Positions 1-6,650 of a stretch of 18,870 bases of DNA are shown here, piece after piece. The first letter of the stretch is position 1. The number at the start of each line of letters is the position of its first letter. Origin of the DNA: Dehalococcoidia bacterium UBA4060 (GTDB lineage: Bacteria; Chloroflexota; Dehalococcoidia; GIF9; UBA5629); the NCBI GenBank assembly GCA_002383665.1, contig DFZI01000051.1:1-18870 (forward strand), read 5' to 3'. The notes beneath the pieces were generated by a model that was given only the letters and a program-made list of their open reading frames with translations, made no database searches and was not told the origin of the DNA. The position numbers and the translations under genes are program-made.

Positions 1-609
1 CCATGGGAGTTGGGAGGTGACTGGAATGATAATGGCATTGTGGGCATGTCACGCTGGCTCAACCGCATCTGGAACCTGGCTACAGCGGAATATGCCGGGA
101 AAAATGTAGACTCCAACGCAGAAAAAGATTGCATCCGTACCATGCATAAGACGATTAAAAAGGCAACTGAGGATATGGAGCGTTTCCGCTTCAACACAAT
201 GCTGGCGGCCTTGATGGAGTACACCAACGTGCTGAATAAAGTGCTGGAGGATGGCTCTGTTAGCGATGCAACCTGGAAAGAGGCGGTTAAAAACCTTTTG
301 ATTATGCTTGCCCCTTCGGCACCTCACATCACTGAAGAGCTATGGACCAGTCTGGGTTATGAATATAGCATACATAGTCAGAGGTGGCCTGAATGGGATC
401 AAACATTGGTAGCCGATGAGGAGGTCACACTGGTGGTACAGGTCAACGGTAAGGTTAGAGGTAAGCTGACTGTACCCGCGGGAATAAGCAAAGAAAAGGC
501 CAGCCAATTTGCCTTTTCAGATCAACGTATCAAGGAACAGATCAGGGGCAAGGACATAACCAAGCTCATCTATGTGTCAGACAAACTGCTTAATATTGTA
601 ATTAAATAG
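1..609 (+). CDS. leuS: Leucyl-tRNA synthetase, C-terminal part (5' end outside window)
   Basis: This is the last ~200 residues of a class I aminoacyl-tRNA synthetase that attaches leucine to tRNA-Leu in the cytoplasm. The frame is open from base 1, so the gene begins upstream. The first residues (PWELGGDWNDNGI..., then RWLNRIWNLA) match the end of the LeuRS catalytic core leading into the helical anticodon-binding domain. The stretch MLAPSAPHITEELW (about residues 100-115 of the visible part) is the usual anticodon-domain signature, and the tail with VQVNGKVRGKLTVPAG is the typical small C-terminal domain that contacts the tRNA. The catalytic HIGH and KMSKS motifs and the editing domain lie outside the window. 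Stop TAG at 607-609. The next gene follows after 51 bases with no convincing terminator, so read-through into it is plausible. Confidence 0.95.
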   Translation, partial: PWELGGDWNDNGIVGMSRWLNRIWNLATAEYAGKNVDSNAEKDCIRTMHKTIKKATEDMERFRFNTMLAALMEYTNVLNKVLEDGSVSDATWKEAVKNLLIMLAPSAPHITEELWTSLGYEYSIHSQRWPEWDQTLVADEEVTLVVQVNGKVRGKLTVPAGISKEKASQFAFSDQRIKEQIRGKDITKLIYVSDKLLNIVIK

Positions 610-660
610 CGTACCTTCGTCCTGGATGCAAAGGATAATAATTAAAAAGGGGGTGTTTCA

Positions 661-1890
661 ATGCTTGAAGCTTTAATGACTGAACAGCAAAAGGACCTGC
701 GTGATGAGGTAAGGAAGTTTGTGAAGTCTGTACCGAAGGAATTGCTACAGGATATGGATGCAGATAAGGTCAGGTATCCGCACGAATATGTAGTCGGACT
801 GGCTAAAGAGAATCTGCTGGGAATGAGATTCAACAGAAAATATGGGGGACGAGGGTTGGGATGGAAAGAGGAGATAATTGCTCTGGAGGAGATAGGCGTA
901 CTGGGGATGTCGTTGGGTTGCCTGTTCTCACTGGTCAGCATCGTAGGTGAATCGATCAATGTGTTTGGGACTCCGGTGCAGAAAAGGAAATACCTGGCTC
1001 CTTTGTTAAAGGGCAAAATATTTTGCGCTGAGGGGTTGACCGAGCCAAGGGGGGGATCTGACTTTTTTGGAGCTACAACGACTGCGGTAAAGAAAGGTGA
1101 TTACTATATACTCAATGGGCAAAAACGCTTTGTGGTGGGTGCGGAAGGGGCGGATATATTTTTGGTCTACGCACGTACAGAGTGCGATTCTGGCAAGTCG
1201 ATCAGCGCTTTCATTGTGGAAAGAGGAAAGGGTGTTGAAGCAAAATATATTTATGGGTTGCTTGGTACAAGGGGTGGAGGAGCAGGCAGATTGGTATTCA
1301 AAGACGTTAAAGTGCCTACGGAAAACCTTATACTTGGCCTTAATCGGGGTGAAGAGGTATTCAATCAGATGATGATACCGGAACGTATGACCTCGGCAGC
1401 AGGAGCTATCGGCATGGCACGTGCAGCGCTGGAAGTTGCTACACGTTACAGCAATAAGCGCAAGGCTTTCGGGAAAAAGATACGTGAGTTCGAGGGTGTT
1501 AGCTTTAAGATTGCAGAGAGCATAACCAAATTGGATGCGGCCAGGATGCTTACCTACGGTGCAGCTGCGGCTGTCGATGAATTGGGCAGCACAGGCTATA
1601 CACGCCGGTTGGTATCGGAAGCCAAAAAGTTCGCCACCGAAACGGCGTGGGAAGTGATTAATAATGCAATGCAGGTGGTAGGTGGGATTGGTTACACAAA
1701 TGTTTATCCTATTGAGAAGATGCTGCGTGATGGAAGGCTGTCCATCATCTGGACAGGCACCAGTGAGATTATGAATCTGATTATACAACACGAATATTAC
1801 AAGGAAACGCTGGCTGTTAGTACCAAGATACGAAATGTTGAAGATGATGCTGCTGAAGCGCAGGCGGCCGACGAGAAGATTTACGAATAG
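661..1890 (+). CDS. Acyl-CoA dehydrogenase family flavoprotein with an IVD/LCAD-type active site
   Basis: This 409-residue FAD enzyme of the acyl-CoA dehydrogenase family would make the alpha,beta-double bond of an acyl-CoA and pass electrons to an electron-transfer flavoprotein. An N-terminal helical domain is followed by the flavin/substrate motif CAEGLTEPRGGSD (about 122-134), a beta domain, and a C-terminal helical domain with RKAFGKKI (267-274), QVVGGIGYTN (338-347) and IIWTGTSEI (362-370). The ATG is preceded by an AAGGGGG ribosome site at a good distance. The position just before GTSE, which is the catalytic Glu in MCAD-type enzymes, is Thr365. A glutamate, E241 in MIPERMTSAAGA, sits where isovaleryl-CoA and long-chain enzymes carry theirs, so a competent enzyme is likely. 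Substrate is unknown: branched or long-chain acyl-CoA are candidates from the active-site type only. It lies between leuS and yggS. The last ~20 residues are an acidic tail. Confidence 0.9.
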   Translation: MLEALMTEQQKDLRDEVRKFVKSVPKELLQDMDADKVRYPHEYVVGLAKENLLGMRFNRKYGGRGLGWKEEIIALEEIGVLGMSLGCLFSLVSIVGESINVFGTPVQKRKYLAPLLKGKIFCAEGLTEPRGGSDFFGATTTAVKKGDYYILNGQKRFVVGAEGADIFLVYARTECDSGKSISAFIVERGKGVEAKYIYGLLGTRGGGAGRLVFKDVKVPTENLILGLNRGEEVFNQMMIPERMTSAAGAIGMARAALEVATRYSNKRKAFGKKIREFEGVSFKIAESITKLDAARMLTYGAAAAVDELGSTGYTRRLVSEAKKFATETAWEVINNAMQVVGGIGYTNVYPIEKMLRDGRLSIIWTGTSEIMNLIIQHEYYKETLAVSTKIRNVEDDAAEAQAADEKIYE

Positions 1891-1892
1891 AC

Positions 1893-2591
1893 ATGAGAAA
1901 TGTCAATGCAAACCTGCAGGAGATCATTGCCGCCAGAATAGCTTCAGTCCGTTTTCGTATACAAGCCGCCGCGCACCGATCAGACAGAGATCCGACAGGC
2001 ATAAAGCTTATCGCAGTCAGCAAGAACTTTGATACTGCCATGGTGAGAGCGGCATATGACTGTGGGCTACGCGATTTTGGTGAGAACAGGGTACAGGAAG
2101 CTGAAGACAAGTATGGGAAGATGGGCGATTTACGTGAAGACATTACATTACACATGATAGGGCACCTGCAAACTAACAAGGTTCATCTTGCCCTTAAGAT
2201 TTTTGACATGATCCATAGTATTGATTCGACTAAGCTGGCAAAGGAGATCAACCGGATGTCAATAGGTAAGGTACCTGTGTTTATCGAAGTCAATGTTGCC
2301 GGAGAGGAATCTAAGTTTGGTTTTAGGGTAGGTCAGATAAAAGAGGCTATCAAGTCTGTAGATACGCTGACTAACATCGAGATAAAAGGTCTGATGACGG
2401 TTGCACCTAATGTGAAAGATCCGGAAGAGGTAAGGCCTGTCTTTGCCCAGTTGAAAAAGATCAACGATAGGTTTGGATTCAAAGAGCTTTCCATGGGCAT
2501 GACTGATGATTTTGAGGTTGCCATAGAAGAGGGGGCGACTATGATACGGATGGGTAGGGCAATTTTTGGCGAAAGGAGATATATTAGATGA
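1893..2591 (+). CDS. yggS: YggS/PLPBP-family pyridoxal phosphate-binding protein
   Basis: This 232-residue single-domain protein has the fold-type III PLP barrel found in alanine racemase N-terminal domains. The family (YggS, PROSC/PLPBP, YlmE) binds PLP and takes part in vitamin B6 and amino-acid homeostasis; no enzymatic activity is firmly established. The PLP lysine is K44 in LIAVSKNF. Other family signatures are HMIGHLQTNKV, VNVAGEESKFGF, GLMTVAP and LSMGMTDDFEVAIEEGA followed by RMGRAIFGER. The ATG lies two bases after the stop of the acyl-CoA dehydrogenase gene, and the stop TGA at 2589-2591 overlaps the proC ATG in an ATGA junction, so translation is probably coupled. A yggS-proC pairing recurs in many bacteria, which supports both assignments. 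Confidence 0.94.
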   Translation: MRNVNANLQEIIAARIASVRFRIQAAAHRSDRDPTGIKLIAVSKNFDTAMVRAAYDCGLRDFGENRVQEAEDKYGKMGDLREDITLHMIGHLQTNKVHLALKIFDMIHSIDSTKLAKEINRMSIGKVPVFIEVNVAGEESKFGFRVGQIKEAIKSVDTLTNIEIKGLMTVAPNVKDPEEVRPVFAQLKKINDRFGFKELSMGMTDDFEVAIEEGATMIRMGRAIFGERRYIR

Positions 2592-3385
2592 AAATAAAGC
2601 TAATAGGCTGTGGAACTATGGGGGAGGCCATCCTTAAAAATCTGCTCAGGAAGAAGTTGGCTGATAAGAATGAAATCACCGTAAGTGATGTAGCTGTAGA
2701 GCGACGTGAGCTGCTCAAGAAAAAATACGGTGTAAATGTAACTGAAAACAATGTGGCGGCTGTAAAAGACGCCGAGGTCATTATATTGGCGATCAAGCCG
2801 CAGGATATAGGGTATGTGCTGGGGCAGCTTGCCGGACAGCTAAAATCGCAGCTCGTTATTTCGATTGCTGCGGGTATTACACTGGAGTTACTCATTACCA
2901 AATTGCACTACGCACAGGTGGTGAGAGCCATGCCCAATACTCCCGCTCAGGTTGGTAGAGGCATGACGGCATGGACAGGGTCAAAGGATCTGACCGGAGC
3001 GAACTGTATGAAAGCACGCACAGTGCTGGCTTCATTAGGTGAGGAGCAATATTTTGCCGATGAAAAATATATGGATATGGCTACAGCCATCAGTGGCAGT
3101 GGGCCTGCTTATGTCTTCTTATTTATTGAAGCCTTGATCGATGCCGGGGTACATATAGGACTCCCCAGGGCGGTGGCACAGAAGCTGGTCATTGAGACCA
3201 TATCCGGGTCAGCCGAGCTCATTAAAAAGTTGGACAAGCATCCCGCCGAGCTGAGAAATATGGTAACCTCACCGGGCGGGACCACTGCTGAAGCTCTTTA
3301 CCGGTTGGAGATGGGTGGTTTGAGATCACTGATGATCTCCGCTGTGGAAGCAGCCTATAATAAGGCCAGGGGTCTGGGAAAATAG
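2588..3385 (+). CDS. proC: Pyrroline-5-carboxylate reductase
   Basis: This 265-residue cytoplasmic enzyme reduces 1-pyrroline-5-carboxylate to L-proline with NAD(P)H, the last step of proline synthesis. The N-terminal Rossmann motif is LIGCGTMGEAIL (residues ~4-15), followed by VIILAIKPQ at the end of the nucleotide domain and MPNTPAQVGRGMTA. The C-terminal dimerisation domain has the family signature SGSGPAYVFLFIEAL, then DAGVHIGLPR and SPGGTTAEAL. Length is normal. An AAGGAG ribosome site (2573-2578) inside the end of yggS precedes the ATG by 9 bases, consistent with coupling to yggS. The gene ends 8 bases before the stop of a convergent methyltransferase gene, leaving no room for a conventional terminator between them. 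Confidence 0.96.
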   Translation: MKIKLIGCGTMGEAILKNLLRKKLADKNEITVSDVAVERRELLKKKYGVNVTENNVAAVKDAEVIILAIKPQDIGYVLGQLAGQLKSQLVISIAAGITLELLITKLHYAQVVRAMPNTPAQVGRGMTAWTGSKDLTGANCMKARTVLASLGEEQYFADEKYMDMATAISGSGPAYVFLFIEALIDAGVHIGLPRAVAQKLVIETISGSAELIKKLDKHPAELRNMVTSPGGTTAEALYRLEMGGLRSLMISAVEAAYNKARGLGK

Positions 3386-3393
3386 GGATATAT

Positions 3394-4104
3394 CTATGCC
3401 GGCTTGCGGCAGTAGATAGCCGTGCTCTTGGGAATGAACTTGTTAAGGATGTTGTCTATCCACTTGGTATATTTATGGCCGTTGTAAATATCCCGGACCA
3501 GGAACTTATAGTATTGTGAGGGGATAAAGGCCTTCTCATTTTTGAGCCCGAAGATGCCCTTCAACCACCAGTATATGGAGTGGAGTGAATGTTTGTAGCG
3601 GACCTCAAATACCTGAACACCAACTCCGTTCAATAAATCGAGTATCTCCTGATGCTTGAAGATGCGGATGTGGCCGCCAGGAGTGTTATGGTAATCATCC
3701 GAGATTTTCCAGCAGACCGATTCAGCGAAAGTAGACGGCACACTGACGGCCAGAATGCCACCGGGTTTGAGCACACGCACCAGCTCCGACATAGCTTTGT
3801 TAAGATCAAGGATATGTTCCAGCACCTCCGAGCAGATAACCTTATCGAATGCATGGTTGGGGAAGGGAAGGCTGGTAACACTGCCGGCTACTATGTGCCA
3901 AGGACCAGCGCATTCCCCTTTTTCTTCCATATTATTGAGCATGTACATGGCACGCTGAAGGCTGGGTATATCTAAGTCAAAGGCCACAGACATGCCAGAA
4001 TTGATCTTACATACCTGCCAGATATGCCGCCCATTTCCGCACCCCGCATCCAACACGCGCTCACTTCCCTTGATCTCGAGGAGATCAGGATCTATGGTTA
4101 TCAT
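3394..4104 (-). CDS. Class I SAM-dependent methyltransferase (Methyltransf_11 type)
   Basis: This 236-residue protein has a class I methyltransferase fold in its N-terminal two thirds. Motif I is VLDAGCGNG (about 17-25), the acidic ribose-binding loop is FDLDIPS (42-48), the motif around 80-100 reads LPFPNHAFDKVICSEVLEH, and VLKPGGILAVSVPS (111-124) is the next conserved block. These features fit the UbiE/BioC/Methyltransf_11 superfamily. The C-terminal ~100 residues, rich in aromatic and basic residues, give no specific substrate clue. The target could be a small molecule, quinone or cell-envelope component. The start is the only ATG after an in-frame stop, since the ferredoxin stop at 4129-4131 is in the same frame 24 bases upstream. 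No clear Shine-Dalgarno precedes it. It is probably co-transcribed with the ferredoxin gene. Confidence 0.85.
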   Translation of the reverse strand: MITIDPDLLEIKGSERVLDAGCGNGRHIWQVCKINSGMSVAFDLDIPSLQRAMYMLNNMEEKGECAGPWHIVAGSVTSLPFPNHAFDKVICSEVLEHILDLNKAMSELVRVLKPGGILAVSVPSTFAESVCWKISDDYHNTPGGHIRIFKHQEILDLLNGVGVQVFEVRYKHSLHSIYWWLKGIFGLKNEKAFIPSQYYKFLVRDIYNGHKYTKWIDNILNKFIPKSTAIYCRKPA

Positions 4105-4128
4105 TTGCTGTTCGGTGAATAGGCTAAT

Positions 4129-4389
4129 TTAAGCCGGGGTTTTGCCAGGATGGAGCTTCTTCCATTTTTCCAGCAACTGGTCTTTGGCCTCTTTGTGGGC
4201 GGGGTCAGGTACGCAACAGTCAACGGGACAGACCTCGACACACTTGGGCTTAGCAAACCAGCCAATACACTCGGTGCATTTAGTAGGGTCGATCACATAA
4301 ATGGTATCGCCTTCTTTTATGGCTTCGTTCTTGCATTCCGCCTCACATGCCCCACAACTGATGCAATCTTCGGTAATTTTATATGCCAT
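4129..4389 (-). CDS. 2[4Fe-4S] ferredoxin, Alvin type
   Basis: This small soluble electron carrier (86 residues from the chosen start) has two [4Fe-4S] sites. The first cysteine set is C9-x2-C12-x2-C15-x3-C19. The second is C38-x2-C41-x8-C50-x3-C54-Pro, where the eight-residue insertion between its second and third cysteines is the mark of Allochromatium vinosum-type (Alvin) ferredoxins, which usually have split, very low potentials. Two further cysteines (58, 59) follow, and a charged helical tail ends the protein. The ATG at 4387-4389 is preferred: an AGGAGG site (complement of 4401-4406) lies 11 bases upstream of it, whereas an alternative TTG at 4396-4398 would be only 2 bases from that site. 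It precedes the methyltransferase gene by 24 bases. Its redox partner is not shown; the complex I operon nearby is one candidate. Confidence 0.92.
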   Translation of the reverse strand: MAYKITEDCISCGACEAECKNEAIKEGDTIYVIDPTKCTECIGWFAKPKCVEVCPVDCCVPDPAHKEAKDQLLEKWKKLHPGKTPA

Positions 4390-4400
4390 CTGAGACAAAT

Positions 4401-4406
4401 CCTCCT
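4401..4406 (-). promoter_or_regulatory. Ribosome binding site deciding the ferredoxin start
   Basis: On the minus strand these bases read AGGAGG, a full Shine-Dalgarno core. The distance favours the ATG at 4387-4389 (11 bases) over the upstream TTG at 4396-4398 (2 bases). Confidence 0.7.
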
Positions 4407-4444
4407 AATATTAATCGAGATCTATTTTTTGTAAATGTCTTATA

Positions 4445-4473
4445 ATTATATACTCTAATCTACTACTTATGAA
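4445..4473 (-). promoter_or_regulatory. Candidate promoter for the ferredoxin-methyltransferase pair
   Basis: On the minus strand a perfect -10 hexamer TATAAT (complement of 4445-4450) lies 17 bases from TTCATA (complement of 4468-4473), a 4/6 match to the -35 consensus. The -35 would sit inside the last codons of coaD. The A+T-rich stretch to the ferredoxin start leaves a leader of about 50 bases containing the AGGAGG site. The prediction is from sequence only. Confidence 0.35.
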
Positions 4474-4945
4474 GCAACTTCTTCTTGAGAGCTGCACATA
4501 CGTGAGGCGGCACCATATCGTCCATGTTGCCGCCCAGCATGATGATCTCCTTGAGTAGACTGGAACTGAGGAACTGATACTTAAGATCGGCCATGAAGCA
4601 AACCAACTCGATATCAGGCGCCAGTTTCTTGTTCATCAAGGCCATCTCAAATTCTCGCTCAAAGTCGCTGCTTGCGCGCAGGCCGCGTACCATAGCCTTG
4701 GCTTCCGTGCTTCGTGCAAATTCAACGGTGATGCCCGAATAAGATAAAACCTGAACGTTCTTCAAGTTTTTAACTGATTCTTGGGCCAGTTCCACCCGCT
4801 CCTGTAGACTGAAGAGGAGATCTTTTTGAGGTAGGCCATAGATACCGACGATCAGTTTATCGAAAAGGGATGCGGCTCTTTTTACTATGTCGAGGTGCCC
4901 GTTGGTAATTGGGTCAAAACTGCCTGGATACAGAGCTGTGGTCAA
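4463..4945 (-). CDS. coaD: Phosphopantetheine adenylyltransferase
   Basis: This 160-residue enzyme transfers AMP from ATP to 4'-phosphopantetheine, giving dephospho-CoA, the penultimate step of coenzyme A synthesis. The nucleotidyltransferase motif is YPGSFDPITNGHLDIV (about 6-21), containing the T-x-G-H form of the HxGH site. AMVRGLRASSDFEREFEMAL and the FLSSSLLKEI stretch in the position of the ISSTxxR-type motif are also typical of CoaD. The start is TTG at 4943-4945, preceded by a strong AAGGAGG (complement of 4953-4959) with 7 bases of spacing. That TTG overlaps the rsmD stop as TTGA, so translation is probably coupled. The rsmD-coaD order is a widespread conserved pairing. Confidence 0.96.
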   Translation of the reverse strand: MTTALYPGSFDPITNGHLDIVKRAASLFDKLIVGIYGLPQKDLLFSLQERVELAQESVKNLKNVQVLSYSGITVEFARSTEAKAMVRGLRASSDFEREFEMALMNKKLAPDIELVCFMADLKYQFLSSSLLKEIIMLGGNMDDMVPPHVCAALKKKLLHK

Positions 4946-5496
4946 GATGTAACCTCCTTCTGGTAAATTGAAATGCAGGTGTCACCATATTTACGCTCTT
5001 TAATTAAAGACAGGTTATTATACTTCTTTTCCAATGGCAGGCGCGATGCGTGGGATGCCAGAATTATCGTTTTACCGGTTACCAACTTCGATCCATCCAA
5101 CTGTCCAATCAGATTGCCCAGTGTGTTATCGGCGTAGGGAGGATCCATGAAAATGACATCATAAGGTTCAGCGAGGAAGCCAATCGCCCGACTGGTAGGG
5201 CAACAATAAATATGCGACTTTTCCAAGAGCCCTGTTTTCTTAAGATTTTCTCTGATAATGCTGCAGCATTTCTCGTTCTGATCGACGAAGTCAACAAATT
5301 TCATGTCACGACTGAGGGCTTCAATTCCCAGAGCACCGCTGCCTGCGAAGAGGTCCAGTCCCCTCTGCCAGTTGCTTAGCAATGGCTGCAGTATTGAGAA
5401 AATAGCCTCCCTAACCTTGTCAGTAGTAGGCCTGACCATCCTCCCTGGCAATGTCTTGAGAATCTGGCCCTTGGCGGAGCCTCCCGTAATACGCAT
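4942..5496 (-). CDS. rsmD: 16S rRNA (guanine(966)-N(2))-methyltransferase
   Basis: This 184-residue RsmD-family enzyme uses SAM to methylate a guanine (G966 in E. coli numbering) of 16S rRNA. The N-terminus MRITGGSAKGQ and the RPTTDKVREAIFSIL block are characteristic. The SAM-binding motif is LDLFAGSGALGIEALSR and the catalytic N-methyltransferase motif is FMDPPYAD, of the (D/N)PP(Y/F) type. Length is normal. It overlaps coaD by four bases. Its ATG lacks an obvious Shine-Dalgarno and follows an A+T-rich leader downstream of the minus-strand promoter proposed at 5548-5578. Confidence 0.95.
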   Translation of the reverse strand: MRITGGSAKGQILKTLPGRMVRPTTDKVREAIFSILQPLLSNWQRGLDLFAGSGALGIEALSRDMKFVDFVDQNEKCCSIIRENLKKTGLLEKSHIYCCPTSRAIGFLAEPYDVIFMDPPYADNTLGNLIGQLDGSKLVTGKTIILASHASRLPLEKKYNNLSLIKERKYGDTCISIYQKEVTS

Positions 5497-5547
5497 TTAA
5501 GCTGATGTATAACTCTTTTAAGAATTAAATAATCTATAGAATGCTAA

Positions 5548-5578
5548 ATTATATTACAGTTTCACTATTGTTCGTCAA
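5548..5578 (-). promoter_or_regulatory. Candidate promoter for rsmD-coaD
   Basis: On the minus strand TTGACG (complement of 5573-5578) is followed after 19 bases by TATAAT (complement of 5548-5553). The hexamers are near-perfect; the spacer is long, and an overlapping TAATAT would give 16 bases instead. Transcription would begin near 5540, giving a ~45-base leader to rsmD. It stands back to back with the nuo promoter. Confidence 0.5.
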
Positions 5579-5594
5579 GCAAAATAAACCTGTT

Positions 5595-5624
5595 TTGACA
5601 GAAATTTATGACTTGTACTATACT
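5595..5624 (+). promoter_or_regulatory. Candidate sigma-70-type promoter for the nuo operon
   Basis: A perfect -35 TTGACA (5595-5600) is followed after 18 bases by TATACT (5619-5624). Transcription would start near 5631-5633, about 32 bases before the nuoA GTG. The leader holds an AAGGAG ribosome site at 5649-5654. No clear operator palindrome is visible. The rsmD -35 on the other strand lies only 16 bases away. Confidence 0.6.
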
Positions 5625-5663
5625 TAGCACCGGTTTGTGTGAGTTCCCAAGGAGATTTAAGAA

Positions 5664-6035
5664 GTGCTTGCTCAATATGGTTATGTAGGCATTCTGCTTA
5701 TTTGCGCAATCGGTTTCACTGTCATTATTCCGCTTATCCCCAAGATACTTATGGTAATGGGACTGATTCCCACCAAGAAGAATCCTACCAAAGAAGGGCA
5801 ATACGAGTGCGGGATGCAGACCATTGGCAAGACATGGGTGCAGTATAACTTCCGTTATTATTTCTTCGCTGTATTATTTGTGTTGTTTGATATGCTGACC
5901 ATATTTCTCTATCCGTGGGCAGTCAATGTAACAGGTTTAGGAGTTGGTGGGCTTATTGCGGTGGGTATATTTTTAGCTATATTGATAATTGGGTATTTAT
6001 ATGCCTGGCGTAAAGGAGCCCTGCAATGGAAATAA
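5664..6035 (+). CDS. nuoA: Complex I subunit A (NuoA/NdhC type)
   Basis: This small membrane subunit (123 residues) of the proton-pumping NADH-quinone-oxidoreductase-type complex I helps form the junction between the peripheral arm and the membrane domain at the quinone channel. Three membrane helices are visible (about 6-30, 63-83, 90-115). The loop motif YECGMQTIG and the helix FDMLTIFLYPWAV identify the family, and the C-terminal AWRKGALQW recalls cyanobacterial NdhC. The family's D-x-E pair in the second helix is altered: Asp76 is kept but Glu is replaced by Leu78. The start is GTG, 9 bases after AAGGAG. The gene overlaps nuoB by 10 bases and is first in the operon. Confidence 0.95.
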   Translation: MLAQYGYVGILLICAIGFTVIIPLIPKILMVMGLIPTKKNPTKEGQYECGMQTIGKTWVQYNFRYYFFAVLFVLFDMLTIFLYPWAVNVTGLGVGGLIAVGIFLAILIIGYLYAWRKGALQWK

Positions 6036-6631
6036 TCAGACCAGAGGTGTCCACACCCCAGGAAGCCGATATCGCCGAAGGCCAACTCATCAATTCCTTC
6101 ATTTCACAGTGTACATCTCCCATACCTGACCCCGACAAATGGCTCGAGGAAGATCTTAAACGTAATATATTGCTCACTACGGTGGATACTGCTCTGGCTT
6201 GGGCCAGGCAACGCTCGATATTCCCGCTGATGTTCGGCCTTGCCTGCTGTGCCTTTGAAATGATCGGCATGGCAGCTTCACGTTTTGATGCTGCCCGCTT
6301 CGGTCTGGACATCTTCCGCTGGTCACCCCGGCAAGCCGATCTCATGATTGTAGCAGGAACGGTGACCTGGAAGATGGCTCCGGCTGTCAGGATGGTTTAC
6401 GACCAGATGCCCGAGCCAAAATGGGTGATTGCCATGGGAGCCTGCACTATCAGCGGTGGCACCTTCCGTGAATCATACAGTGTGTGTCCGGGGATCAACC
6501 GCATTGTCCCGGTCGATGTTTATGTGCCAGGCTGTCCGCCCAGGCCGGAGTCTCTGCTTTATGGCATCACCAGGCTACATGCCAAGATTATCAAGGGAAC
6601 TATTGACAATCCCAGCCTCTCATTAAAATAA
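6026..6631 (+). CDS. nuoB: Complex I subunit B, N2 iron-sulfur cluster subunit
   Basis: This 201-residue peripheral subunit carries [4Fe-4S] cluster N2, the last electron carrier before quinone. All four expected cysteine ligands are present: C74 and C75 in GLACCAFEM, C140 in AMGACTISGG and C170 in VPGCPPRPES. The conserved SPRQADLMIVAGTVTWKMAP block is intact. An additional cysteine, C154 in SYSVCPGINRI, is not one of the ligands and is unusual in my memory of the family. The N-terminal ~45 residues before the core form an extension of low conservation. ATG with AAAGGAG (6012-6018) 7 bases upstream, inside the end of nuoA, indicates coupling. Confidence 0.97.
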   Translation: MEIIRPEVSTPQEADIAEGQLINSFISQCTSPIPDPDKWLEEDLKRNILLTTVDTALAWARQRSIFPLMFGLACCAFEMIGMAASRFDAARFGLDIFRWSPRQADLMIVAGTVTWKMAPAVRMVYDQMPEPKWVIAMGACTISGGTFRESYSVCPGINRIVPVDVYVPGCPPRPESLLYGITRLHAKIIKGTIDNPSLSLK

Positions 6632-6650
6632 AAGACAGGGACTAATTGAA

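Noticed and set aside
1006..1791. 261-codon minus-strand open frame opposite the acyl-CoA dehydrogenase
   Set aside because: It is antisense to a clearly real gene, has no family motif and no convincing ribosome site, and its Cys/His-rich composition mirrors the coding strand.
3386..3393. Terminator between convergent proC and methyltransferase genes
   Set aside because: Only 8 bases separate the stops and no hairpin with a T-tract is present. Transcripts must end inside the opposing gene or by another mechanism.
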